Part shown: positions 1-10,855 of the stretch, in pieces
Position numbering within the stretch: the first letter of the stretch is position 1
How the letters are laid out: each line of letters begins with the position of its first letter
Origin: Daphnia carinata
Lineage: Eukaryota; Arthropoda; Branchiopoda; Diplostraca; Daphniidae
Assembly: GCF_022539665.2 (NCBI RefSeq)
Contig: NC_081335.1
Span: 2,914,001-2,978,000 of the forward strand
DNA: 64,000 nucleotides
Direction of reading: 5' to 3'
The notes under the pieces: model-generated
The model's input: the letters and a program-made list of their open reading frames with translations, nothing else
Database searches by the model: none
Told to the model about the DNA's origin: nothing
Position numbers and translations under genes: made by a program

Positions 1-2069
1 TCAAGAAAATCCCAGTGGATGATGTCAAGATAACTGATTTCAATTTGTGTGAGTTTTCTATAAAATTTTGACCTAAGTTGCAAGTATATGTTTTTTTTTC
101 TTTTGTATAGGTCGTCAGCATTTGGTTCTTCTAAATGTGGCAAATAAAAAACTATTTCAAATGGAAAATTATTACCCCAAGGCTAGACATCCATCTTATT
201 GTGAAACACAGCTTGCGTCGTCTGAGATGTTAATGTTTTCAATTAACCAAGTCCAGCTGAAAGAGAGAGTACGAAGCGATATTGCGCTCGAACAGCTAAA
301 AGCTCAGATAATGGTTTTACCTGAATTAAAGGATGTATGTGATCTACTTTTTTCATCTTGTACGCTAATACTTCGAATTATTAATGTATATATATTTTTT
401 TTAAAGGCTAACCTTAAGCAATCGTGTGCTTTTCCAATTCCCATACAAGGGAGCCATCAAATTACCTCTTTTATCTCCGAACCCAGAACGGAACAAGTAT
501 TCTTTGAAACGTGTTTGGTGAGTAATAATACAGATGTTTTTACATACTGTTATAATGCTAAAGTTTTCCTCTAGCCAATAAACCAAAATAGTCTTGAACG
601 TATCCTCGACAACTTGAAACCGGTTGGTGATGTAAAAACAAATTACAACGATTTAGGATCCCTGCAGCTCAGATGTGCCACAGAAGCCGAATATTTTACA
701 GTGAGATAGTTTATTATTACTTTAAATAAATTCGCGACAAAGTTTTCCTGTTTTCGTTTCCTGCAGATTTATTACGCGGCGTATGAGGAACCTGGGTGTA
801 CGTCATTCTATCGGAACGTGTTCCTGTTGGGTTATGTAGATAAACACTATATCGTAGGTGTCGTTGCTGGTAACAGCTTTTTCATAATGGCTACGAAGAG
901 GCTGTATAGCAGAATTTGTCTTCCGTCACCTGGAATGCAACCTGTCAAATTTCGCACTGAAATGCTAGATATGATTCATCTCCCACTTTGGTTGCCCTAC
1001 AAGCAGTCAATTGTTATGCTTGAAGCTCGTCAAATATTTCGTCATTCCAGCAAATATCAATACGAATACCAAGACATTATGCAATCAATGAAAATTTCGG
1101 GTAACCGTAAACAATGGTTCTAAGTATGATACATAGTTTCCTAACCGTTCCTATTTATAAGAGTTTGAATCACCTACATCAAATTTGGCCAATGAAACGC
1201 AGTTGCTTACACGACATCATCACAGTAAGCATGCTTTTAGAATTGTTTGAAAAATATTCCAAGTCAAATTTTGTTTTACCTGTTTAGGTTCTTGGCTGGA
1301 AAAAATGCTAGACATGAATTTTAGCTGGTCTTTCCGCAATTCACCGAGTGAATTTCCAATCCACCCGTCGAGCTCGAAGAATCCGTTACTCTTATGTGAA
1401 AGCGTGACTAAGTTGTGGCTGCATCATTTGATGCGAAACATTCACGTCATAAGAGATTCATCTTTGCACCATATAAACCCTAGCGAGGCTTCACTGACAG
1501 ATTTCTTCACGCTTACTATAAGCTCCTTTATTTCTAGTTTTCTACCACTATTTGGAATGTCGAATGAAAGCAATTTCCAATGTTTGCGTCTGGGTCCGGA
1601 TGGTATACCCTCAGCAGTGTGTATGACATCCCTGCCAGCCCATGAAATTGGATTCCACATTCATCAATGTCACACACAGCCTCTTTTATGGGATAACACC
1701 CCTCATAAGAATTTTACGTTCGTTCCATTCTCGCTAGTCTTCGCACAACGTGAAAGCCCTCCCTTGAGTGACACGTGTGATTTTAACCGGCTCGCATGGG
1801 CGCGCTCTCTTGTTGAGCGTTGGTGTAAAGGCTCTTCATTATCTTACCTCGATTTTCTTCAAACGCTAGAAAATAGTGATGGAAAAAAGTCTGTAAATGT
1901 GCCTACAATGGTGGGTAGAGGGCGCCCGAAAAAAAGGGGAATAGGAAGAGACGAGGTTGCTCACCAACGTGTGCCACAGAAACGGAAGCGTAAATCAAAT
2001 GACAGCAACCACTTAAGCTCAAAGCGTGTTCTTCGTTCCTCGGACTCTGATTCAAATGTGTCTGATTAA
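1..2069 (+). CDS. Unidentified protein with AT-hook-like basic tail, 5' end outside window
   Basis: I read seven exons with GT..AG junctions in consistent phase: 1-48, 111-334, 407-517, 575-700, 767-1100, 1162-1224 and 1288-2069, giving about 561 visible residues and a TAA-ended frame. The upstream part is cut by the window edge. I do not recognise the family. The body is globular, with no membrane segment or clear catalytic motif. The C-terminus is strongly basic and contains GRGRPKKRG (close to the AT-hook core RGRP) followed by a nuclear-localisation-like PQKRKRKS and a Ser/Asp-rich acidic end. A nuclear, DNA- or chromatin-associated role is an inference from this tail only. Exon 6 (63 nt) is the least certain junction, because its acceptor ends in a short TATAAG. 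Next downstream is the large inverted repeat. Confidence 0.7.
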
Positions 2070-2355
2070 CAAGTGTGTACTCAGCCTAAACAAGTTCCAA
2101 TCAGCAGTCTATTTAACAGATTTCTTTTCCCGAGTAATTGTCATTGCTTTTTTTTTTCTCCCCCGATTGTTGTAACCGAGAGACGTGTTTAAACAAATAT
2201 AATGAATCCTGTGAAAACCATCTTCGTAGGAAAATTGATAGAAACAGTATAAAGTCTGAATTTTAGTTTAACGGATGTGTTTTATACGCCGAAACAAGAA
2301 AATGAAAAGGTGGGAAAGCAATTATGACAGAGGGGCAAATTTTGCGAAAATACAT
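2070..2355. other. 3' flank of the first gene, no further gene seen
   Basis: AT-rich sequence following the stop codon. An AATAAA-like signal is not obvious; ATATAATGAATCC near 2197 is the nearest A-rich stretch. I see no coding potential here. The outer border of the inverted-repeat structure begins at about 2360. Confidence 0.4.
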
Positions 2356-2710
2356 GATTTCGATTTAGATGCCGATTCCGGGAAAATTGTTCTTTTTTTC
2401 ATTAAGTCAATTGCTTAAAAATTTTTCCTTAAAAAAATAATAGCATTAAATCTACATAACTATAGATGATTCTGATTCAAAATTAATCAAGGAACACGAC
2501 AATGGAATTTGTTTTTACGTAGGGCTTATATTTTTAAAGTAATCAAAAATATAAAATTAGTGTGTGCGCGAATCGAAAGCATTACTAGCGCGCCAGTACG
2601 CTACAGCGCTAGCGTGACACATCAAACTTCTCTGATTATTCAAAAACCATAAGCTCTACGTAAAAAAAAATTTAATTTTCCTGTTCGTTGTTATTATTTT
2701 TGGTCAATAA

Positions 2711-2878
2711 CTATGGCAATGCGTTTTACCCAAAAAAAAAAAAAAAAAAAAAATATCGGTCTTTTTTTCTGTTTCACTGCTATCGCCATCTACCGGTCGA
2801 TAGCAGTAAAACAAAAAGAAAGGCCGCTATTTTTTTTTTTTTGGGGGGGGGGGGAGGGGGTAAAACGGTTTGCCATAG
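2711..2878. mobile_element. Foldback (MITE-like) hairpin of 168 bp
   Basis: The left end CTATGGCAATGCGTTTTACCC-type sequence (2711-2731) is the near-perfect reverse complement of the right end at 2858-2878. The interior is also self-complementary: CTGTTTcACTGCTATCG pairs with CGATAGCAGTaAAACA around the loop CCATCTACCGGT (near 2790), and an A-run opposes a T-run. The whole unit would fold into one long hairpin, typical of non-autonomous foldback or MITE elements. The end motif (GTAAAA, then TTGCCATA) recurs at 7408-7441 and 7755-7772. Confidence 0.7.
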
Positions 2879-3619
2879 ATTGCATTAAACTTACCTATTC
2901 GGCAACCCAAGTGTGCATATGTTTTTCTTTGATAATTATTTTATTTTGCTAGTATGTTTGATAAACTGCAATTGTGCCCAATATTTTTGCCTTTGCATTT
3001 TAAGTCAACTCTTAGGTGATCTATCCTGATCCTGTGTTTTAAAGTGATCTGCTTTCACACCTACATTTCTGTGTTCTTTTCTGTTGGTCTATGGTTCTGA
3101 ATTGAGGCAAGTATATTTAATATGCTATGTCACTAAGTACTATAGGGAAAAGAATAACTGAAGTTGATTGAGATCTATTCTGATTCTCCTGATATCCATC
3201 TCAACAGGTTTTTATTTGCTTTTCAACATCTATTTCATAGTGGTACATGTGGCTTTGATTAATATTACCATAAAGACTGTCGAAAATGGGTGTGGTACGG
3301 AAACCCAGAAATGGCATGAGTTCAACATCAAACATGGATTAGGTACTTTTCGGTTTTTTGTCTATCGAAAAAGTATTTTTAATGCTATTATTTTGCATTC
3401 ACAGAATTTTAGCGGGGGATCAAGTCAAGTCTGGAAGTGTTACAGGATGGAAGAGTGAGCCTACAGTTGAAAAAACACTGAGAGTGCATTACCATTAAGG
3501 TATGAGGTAAAGTAATAGAGTATGCACATTGTCTAATGAGCAGTACCATCTTGTGTAAATGAATCTTGTATAACAGCAATCCTTTATAGTTCTGTCACAG
3601 CTAGAAGCCTCAAATAATT

Positions 3620-4757
3620 CTGCTTCTCTTGCTAAAACAACTTGTCCTCTATGTTCAGAGTGTTAGTGAAGCTGGGTATTTAAATGGCCCTAAAGATGTT
3701 TCACTTCGCTAGCATTGCAGCGATGAACATCATACATGGACTCTTTAGGTATGAAAGGAATTTTCTTGAAAATATTTTGAATTTATGATGAAGCATTTCT
3801 CCTCCTTTTTGCCAACCATGTCTAATCTAAAAAAAAAATTTATCCAATAGGAAAGGATTTTCAGCATACTGAGAACACAACTATCAAAAATGCAACATTC
3901 TAGGGGTGCTATTTTATCATTCAAGAGCCTTATACAATGATTTTCATCTGCAATTTGTATGGCCTTTCCCAAGCTTCTGCCAGAAGTTGAATCTATAAGT
4001 CATGTAAGTCACATGAGCAACAATTGAGATGCTTAATGGTGTTTTTCTTTTCTCAGCATAGGTTAATAGTAACATTGGATCTGAAAAGATTCTTGGTTGG
4101 GGCATGACACTGAATAAATTGTAATGATTGAATGGATGACATGACATTTCTATACTTCATTCGGATTCCCGAGACGGTATTTTATATTTAAAAAATTGAA
4201 GTGCATATCTGGGCTCCCTTCCTTTCCGTAGCCCCGTTTCCCCTTGAGTCGTAATAAGCCCGTAGGGGGTCATGCCCCTACTGTACGGTATATATAAAAA
4301 CAACATATACCGAGGTTTGGAGGGCTCTGGCCGGAAAGGGGACGTGGATGTCCGCTTAGTCCGATGATGTGTTCACGGAGGGCTCTGTGGCTACCCACAA
4401 ATCCGAACTAAAGGTTAATCGCTCCTGTAAAAATGTTCCAAATCTTCAGCTCTTCTTCCGGCTTCTCTTAGCCAATCACCGGGTAATCTCCCCGGTGGGT
4501 CAACAAGGCAGTGTCTCCCCCTGCCTGGGTTGACGGCAACTTTTGAAAGGGCTACTGTGCCTTTTTAAAGTTGCAAAAATAATTGTAATGTGAAGAGAAT
4601 TGTCAATAAAATTTTTTTTATAAAATATTTTTTGCAAAATTTGTTTCTTTCATTGTCTGTGTTAGCTGTGTTCACACGTTACATTTATCAAGTTTTTTTT
4701 TTGCTTTGCTTTATTTGTTTTTGTCACCTTTGACGGTAAGCATTGTTTCCATTGGTT
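3620..4757 (-). repeat. Left inner arm of near-perfect inverted repeat
   Basis: Positions i and 10077-i are complementary throughout the parts I compared, without indels, from 3620 to 4757. I found a single mismatch, at 4248 versus 5829. The arm includes a GC-rich segment (about 4215-4580) with several short hairpins. Two 67- and 75-codon open frames (3745-3972 and 3944-4147, minus strand) are exactly duplicated in the other arm; they match no family I recognise and are probably not genes. The arm just outside carries a 113-bp insertion (3507-3619) absent from the right copy. Confidence 0.85.
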
Positions 4758-4875
4758 AATCGTTTATTCTGTAAGTATTCAATTATTATTTATTATACTC
4801 TTTGAATTCTTCAACTTAGATTCAAGGAACAACCTGTAATATCTGGATATTTTTTGAAATAATTTTGTATTTTCT

Positions 4876-4948
4876 TTTACTCGTATGGGAACCGATCCCC
4901 ATACATTCAGCGTGCAACGCCGATGCTCTAACATTGAGCCACGAGATA
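4876..4948 (-). other. tRNA-like sequence at the inner edge of the left arm
   Basis: Read on the minus strand it shows a D-arm-like GCTC(loop)GAGC, a 5-bp anticodon-like stem TCGGC/GCTGA with a seven-base loop whose middle is TGC (Ala-like), and a T-arm-like stem GTATGGG/CCCATAC. The loop of the last arm has eight bases and the B-box is degenerate (GGATCGGTTCCC). It is probably a tRNA-derived repeat head, not a working tRNA. It is homologous to the copy at 5232-5303 in opposite orientation. Confidence 0.5.
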
Positions 4949-5039
4949 TATCTAAATATTTTATTATCGCATATCATATGTTATCGTCTAGGATGTTTAT
5001 GCAGTCTTTCACAACTATATGTTTATCTTTCTATTGCTT

Positions 5040-5118
5040 TCATAAGGTTCATAGCTTTGTGGTAGGACTTTTAACTGCGATAACTGTTACCCTGGGTTCA
5101 AACCTCAGTAGATGTGCA
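5040..5118 (+). other. Second tRNA-like relic in the spacer
   Basis: Contains a good T-arm, CTGGG-TTCAAAC-CTCAG, and a pol III B-box-like GGTTCAAACCT at 5095-5105. The D- and anticodon-arm regions upstream are only partly pairable (TAAC/GTTA). It is likely a decayed tRNA-derived sequence. Confidence 0.4.
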
Positions 5119-5231
5119 AAAATGAAGTAGAATAAATGTAGAAGAGTATATTGCATAATTGCATTTCAGTTTTATTCTAAGTGTAAATGCAAGTCCACAA
5201 GTGACTAGAAAAAAGCCAACTAGATATCATA

Positions 5232-5303
5232 TGAATCATGGCTCATTGGTAGAGCATCGGCGCGGTATGCCGAACACCCAGGGTTCGATCCCTGGGTAAT
5301 GAT
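5232..5303 (+). other. tRNA-like head of the right arm with A/B-box-like motifs
   Basis: D-arm GCTC-ATTGGTA-GAGC, anticodon-like stem TCGGC/GCCGA with a seven-base loop, and stem CCCAGGG/CCCTGGG around TTCGAT. GGTTCGATCCC (5282-5292) is a near-consensus B box and TGGCTCATTGG resembles an A box. C at the position-33 equivalent and the six-base T-loop argue against a functional tRNA. It points rightward into the arm, as a SINE-type promoter would. Confidence 0.5.
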
Positions 5304-5319
5304 TGAATGCTAACAGATA

Positions 5320-6457
5320 AACCAATGGAAACAATGCTTACCGTCAAAGGTGACAAAAACAAATAAAGCAAAGCAAAAAAAAAACTTGATAAATGTAACG
5401 TGTGAACACAGCTAACACAGACAATGAAAGAAACAAATTTTGCAAAAAATATTTTATAAAAAAAATTTTATTGACAATTCTCTTCACATTACAATTATTT
5501 TTGCAACTTTAAAAAGGCACAGTAGCCCTTTCAAAAGTTGCCGTCAACCCAGGCAGGGGGAGACACTGCCTTGTTGACCCACCGGGGAGATTACCCGGTG
5601 ATTGGCTAAGAGAAGCCGGAAGAAGAGCTGAAGATTTGGAACATTTTTACAGGAGCGATTAACCTTTAGTTCGGATTTGTGGGTAGCCACAGAGCCCTCC
5701 GTGAACACATCATCGGACTAAGCGGACATCCACGTCCCCTTTCCGGCCAGAGCCCTCCAAACCTCGGTATATGTTGTTTTTATATATACCGTACAGTAGG
5801 GGCATGACCCCCTACGGGCTTATTACGAGTCAAGGGGAAACGGGGCTACGGAAAGGAAGGGAGCCCAGATATGCACTTCAATTTTTTAAATATAAAATAC
5901 CGTCTCGGGAATCCGAATGAAGTATAGAAATGTCATGTCATCCATTCAATCATTACAATTTATTCAGTGTCATGCCCCAACCAAGAATCTTTTCAGATCC
6001 AATGTTACTATTAACCTATGCTGAGAAAAGAAAAACACCATTAAGCATCTCAATTGTTGCTCATGTGACTTACATGACTTATAGATTCAACTTCTGGCAG
6101 AAGCTTGGGAAAGGCCATACAAATTGCAGATGAAAATCATTGTATAAGGCTCTTGAATGATAAAATAGCACCCCTAGAATGTTGCATTTTTGATAGTTGT
6201 GTTCTCAGTATGCTGAAAATCCTTTCCTATTGGATAAATTTTTTTTTTAGATTAGACATGGTTGGCAAAAAGGAGGAGAAATGCTTCATCATAAATTCAA
6301 AATATTTTCAAGAAAATTCCTTTCATACCTAAAGAGTCCATGTATGATGTTCATCGCTGCAATGCTAGCGAAGTGAAACATCTTTAGGGCCATTTAAATA
6401 CCCAGCTTCACTAACACTCTGAACATAGAGGACAAGTTGTTTTAGCAAGAGAAGCAG
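5320..6457 (+). repeat. Right inner arm of near-perfect inverted repeat
   Basis: Reverse complement of 3620-4757, 1,138 bp long. Sequence symmetry stops sharply inward at 5320/4757 and becomes diverged (roughly 85-90% by eye) outward of 6457. The near identity of the inner arms next to diverged outer arms points to recent duplication or gene conversion of the inner part. Confidence 0.85.
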
Positions 6458-7329
6458 CTCATACCTTAATGGTAATGCACTTTCAGTGTTTTTCAACTGT
6501 AGGCTCACTCTTCAATCCTGTAACACTTCCAGATTTTACTTGAACCCCCCGCTAAAATTCTGTGAATGCAAAATAACAACATTAAAAATACTTTTTCAAT
6601 AGACAAAAAACCAAAAAGTACCTAATCCATGTTTTATGTTGAAATCATGCCGTTTCTGGCCCACACCCATTTTCGGCCCAAATACGGTCCCACAATTCTT
6701 CAGTTCCTTCGCTGCATGGACTTATTATTAACGATTCTTTTAGTATGGCACTAACAGAATTTAACTTTAACACACTGTCAGGTGGTGGACTGAATAATTA
6801 AACCATAAATAATTGTTTGTTAAAATTCTATACTTATTTTGAATTCTTATTTGAAAACTTTATGTACCTGACTGTGTTCGCCTAACGCCAACTCATCCTC
6901 ACGTTCAGTTAGGGAAGAGTTTTGAAAAACCTCCTTCAGTGTTTGGAAACTGTTCCGTTCCAATTTGTTCTTTTCCCCTAGCTGAGCTTGTAGACTCAAA
7001 ACGTGAGCTACAAAACACAAATGAATAAAAGCAAATAAATAGAATCATTACGTATTAGGCCTTACCATCCTAAGCTTTGCTGTTATCTAATATTTTGTGT
7101 TGTTCCAATTATTGGGCCTGCAGCTTCATAATTTGATCTAATAAACAATAATTAATAATTGAAAACCAATATAATAATGTTAATACTTACCATCCTTTTG
7201 TTGTATTATCTTATCCATTTTTCAATTGTTCCTCCAGCCACGCGTTATTCTCTCCATCCACGCTACTGAACTAACTGCGAATGGCATCCAATGGACTGAA
7301 ATTGCCTACGCCAGTAATAACGAGTCTGA

Positions 7330-7520
7330 GCGGTAGATGGCTACGTGTCGGAAAAAAAGAAAAAAGTGCGATTTTTTTTTTTCTTCCGACATTTTTTTTT
7401 TTTCATGTAAAATGGATTGCCATATAAAACGGATTGCCATAATACTGTAGCACTTTTACCCCCAAAAAAAACATCGGCCTTTTTTTCTGTTTTACTGCTA
7501 TCACCATCTCCCGGTCAGAT
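7330..7520. repeat. Related foldback fragments on the right flank
   Basis: Fragments resembling the 2711-2878 hairpin: the CGGTAGATGG loop region, two consecutive GTAAAA/TAAAAC..GGATTGCCATA ends (7408-7441), and a segment with ACATCGGCC, a T-run and CTGTTTTACTGCTATC in the same orientation as 2752-2787. They look like partial or nested copies. Confidence 0.5.
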
Positions 7521-8006
7521 TTCTAGTTAATTCTCTATGTACACTCACATAATTTTTCTGCTGCATGACGCTGTAACGTACTGGCGCGCTAGCATTGGAT
7601 CAAATACTTGGTGTATTTCAAAAACGATTAACTTAGTGAAAAATAGCAATTTTCCCGGAATCAGCATTCAATTTTGAGTATATCCTGTGATGCTCTACCA
7701 ACTCCGATGAGCGTCAGTTTTTGACGAAAAAAATTCTAAGCCCGAATAATCCGTAAAATGGATTGCCATAGACGTACTGATACACCAGCCGTGAACACAT
7801 TCTTTCAGATATGAAGAAAGTTAGACTAAAGCCTTTTTTCGACGCCACTAGATGTAGATATATTCTTCCCACTAGCAGACCACCATTTTGCAATAACATA
7901 AAATACGTCACGCTTACTGCCGGCGTTTGGAAAAAAATTTATTTGAAAAGCCATTACATAAAACTGCTTTGGATTTTAGATGAATCAACATTGATTGAAA
8001 TCTGAA

Positions 8007-10855
8007 ATGTTTCCTAGCGTTACTGCGATATGCCTATTACGATCTACCGAATGTGCTATGCGATACGCTCACTCTTCAGTGTGCTATCGAAAAGTAAAAT
8101 TTTTTGTGTAGTTTACCATTATTTATTACATGCTTCAATTCTTCTTTTTATTTTCCAGACCGTTTTACGGTGTTACGCATCTGGAGCGAAATTTTCAGAA
8201 CATAAGGAACTGGAAAAAATTCGGAATATTGGCATTTCTGCTCACATTGATTCTGGAAAGACCACATTGACAGAGCGTGTCTTATTTTATACAGGACGAA
8301 TTGAAGAAATGCATGAAGTCAAGGGTAAAGACAGTGTAGGTGCAGTTATGGATTCAATGGAGCTAGAGAGACAAAGAGGAATCACAATTCAATCAGCTGC
8401 CACCTACACTGTCTGGAAAGATCACAACATCAACATAATTGACACTCCTGGTCATGTTGATTTTACAGTGGAAGTGGAAAGAGCCCTCAGGGTACTTGAT
8501 GGAGCAGTTCTTGTTCTCTGTGCTGTAGGTGGAGTACAAAGTCAGACATTGACTGTAAACAGGCAGATGAAACGCTACAATGTACCATGCTTAGCATTTA
8601 TCAACAAATTGGATCGTACAGGATCCAATCCGTATAGAGTCTTAAACCAGCTAAGGTAAGCTAATTAAATGAAGACTTGTACAGCTGCTAACTTTTGTGT
8701 TGACTTAGGACAAAATTGAACCACAATGCTTCTTTTCTGCAACTTCCGATTGGATTGGAAAATGACTGCAAAGGAGTAGTTGATTTAGTTCATCAGCGTG
8801 CCATTTACTTCGAAGGAAACCTTGGGTAAATCTACTTTTCAGGCATTGTTGAAAAGGTATATTAGCATTTTGTTTACAGAACTACCATAAGGTACGAAGA
8901 AATACCAAAAGAAATGAGAATGGAATGTGAAGATCGGCGTCAGGAATTGATTGAACATGTTTCAAACGTTGACGATGTTCTTGGCGAACTATTTCTTGGT
9001 ATAATGTTTCTTCCAAGTATTAGCAACGAGTTGTGATTAAAACATTATTGCGTACGTTTTCTAGAGGAGAAAGTTCCTACTGAACTGGATTTAATGGCTG
9101 CTATTCGGCGCTCGTGCATCAAAAGACAGTTCACACCAGTACTGCTGGGCACCGCTCTAAAAAATAAAGGTGTTCAGCCTTTGTTAGACGCCGTTGTCGA
9201 CTATTTGCCCAATCCAGGTAGAATTTTTGTTTTCCTTTTCATTTACTTCACCATTTACTAATAACTGGCGAAAAACTGTCAACTATTCAGGAGAAGTTGT
9301 CAACTATGCCCACATCGAAAAGGAAGGTTGCGAGCGTGCGAAAATTGTATTAAATCCCGCTCGAACGTCAGCTAGTCAGTTTGCTGGGCTGGCGTTCAAA
9401 TTAGAAGCTGGGCGCTTTGGTCAGTTGACGTACGTACGAGTATATCAGGGTAAATTACTTATTCAGTATTAATTCTTTTAAGTGTCCGTGATTTCCTCGA
9501 ACAATCATGTGTTTCAATAGGTATGTTAAAAAAAGGCGATAACTTATATAACACACGTACGAGAAAAAAAATTCGTGTGGCTCGGTTGGTACGGATGCAC
9601 TCAAACGAAATGGAAGATGTTAACGAAGTATACGCGGGTGATATTTGTGCACTTTTTGGTGTCGACTGCGCTAGTGGAGATACATTTGTCACCGACGCTA
9701 AATTAGAACTGGCTTTGGAATCCATTCATATTCCTGAACCGGTAATTTCAATGGCAATTCGCCCGGCACACACTAAAGATATGGACAATTTCTCTAAAGC
9801 TGTTGGCCGTTTCACCAAAGAAGATCCAACGTATCATGTAACGCACAAACTACCTTCTTAGGCTCCTAGACCTTACCTTCCTAGATCTTTGACATCTACA
9901 TTCGAATTCCATTCTTTTTAAGGTTGCCTACGACACGGACAACAAGGAAACTGTTGCGTCGGGCATGGGCGAACTCCATCTAGAAATTTATGCGCAACGT
10001 ATGGAACGCGAATATAATTGTCCGGTGGTTATGGGCAAGCCTAAAGTTTCCTTTAGAGAAACGCTTCTTGCTCCTTGTGAATTTGATTACTTACATAAAA
10101 AGCAATCGGGTGGTTCTGGTCAATTTGGACGCGTTATTGGAATAATGGAACCTCTACCTGCTTCAGAAAACACAAAAGTAAACCGTAACAACGAAACACA
10201 TGTAGGAGGTACTAACTTTGCTTGGTGTCTTATAGGTGGAGTTTGTCGACGAGACAGTGGGGACGAACGTACCAAAGCCATTTATTCCCGCAATTGAAAA
10301 AGGATTCCGAATGATGACAGAAAAAGGCATGCTCTCTGGGCACAAAATCGCAGGAGTACGATTTACCGTTCGTGACGGTGCGCATCACATTGTTGATTCC
10401 AATGAAATTTCTTTCATTTTAGCTGCCCAAGGCGCTGTCAAAGAGGTAAGCTTTTCGTTTTTCAACGGTTATTTCATTGTAACTTAACGCCATGCGCGTC
10501 TTTCCAGGTTTACGAAAATGGTTTCTGGCATATTCTCGAACCTGTTATGAGTGTTGAAATCACAGCACCAGAAGAATTCCAAGGAACAGTCATCGGACAG
10601 TTGAACAAACGCCATGGCATCATCACTGGAACGGAAGGCAATGAAGGGTGGTTTACAGTCTACGCTGAAGTGCCCCTTAACGACATGTTCGGTTACTCTA
10701 CTGAGTTGCGTTCGTCTACCCAAGGAAAAGGAGAATTTTCTATGGAATATTCACGCTATTCTCCTGCTTTACCAGACGTCCAAAACCAAATCATCAATAA
10801 ATATCGAGAATCCATGGGCGTCGTTACAGATAGCAAGAAAAAGAAAAAGAACTGA
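8007..10855 (+). CDS. GFM1: Mitochondrial elongation factor G1
   Basis: Translocase GTPase of mitochondrial protein synthesis. Ten exons: 8007-8093, 8159-8655, 8709-8825, 8880-8998, 9065-9217, 9291-9449, 9521-9837, 9923-10177, 10236-10445 and 10508-10855, giving 753 residues, close to the usual ~750. G-domain motifs are visible: AHIDSGKT (57-64), the RGITI switch I (102-106), DTPGH (124-128) and NKLD (178-181). Domain IV shows GGSGQFG, and the end is a lysine-rich tail. I chose ATG 8007 because it is in frame with exon 2 through the AAA|GTAAAA donor and gives an Arg- and Ser-containing N-terminus of presequence type; ATG 8058 in the same frame is an alternative. The ATG at 8030 is out of frame with that donor. 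The gene converges on the BTB gene, 278 bp away. Confidence 0.96.

Larger units (their letters stand above)
2360..7680. mobile_element. Composite large inverted-repeat element (about 5.3 kb)
   Basis: Matching segments appear in mirror order on both sides of a centre near 5040. An outer block, 2368-2413, matches the reverse complement of 7625-7668 (both contain ATTCCGGGAAAATTG). Block 2586-2608 matches the reverse complement of 7569-7591 with one difference (core GCGCGCCAGTACG). A diverged block, about 3285-3506, matches the reverse complement of about 6458-6680. The inner arms 3620-4757 and 5320-6457 are almost identical. Foldback sequences lie within both flanks. This nesting resembles a transposon with very long inverted termini, or two copies of one repeat inserted head to head. 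No intact transposase is visible, so the class is unassigned. It fills most of the gap between the first gene and the EF-G gene. Confidence 0.7.

Noticed and set aside
2688-2952. Two overlapping open frames with Lys- and Gly-runs
   Set aside because: They are translations of the A- and G-runs of the foldback hairpin.
3745-4147. Protein-coding genes in the repeat arms (67 and 75 codons, duplicated at 5930-6332)
   Set aside because: They are identical in both arms only because the DNA is duplicated; they overlap in different frames, and neither resembles a known transposase.
4300-4420. A hammerhead ribozyme in the repeat arm, as found in some retroelements
   Set aside because: A TCCGATGA-like string is present, but the CTGATGA and GAAA core combination is not found in the right arrangement on either strand.
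5232-5303. A functional nuclear tRNA gene
   Set aside because: C at the invariant U33 position, a six-base T-loop and a poor acceptor stem. It is better explained as a tRNA-derived repeat head.
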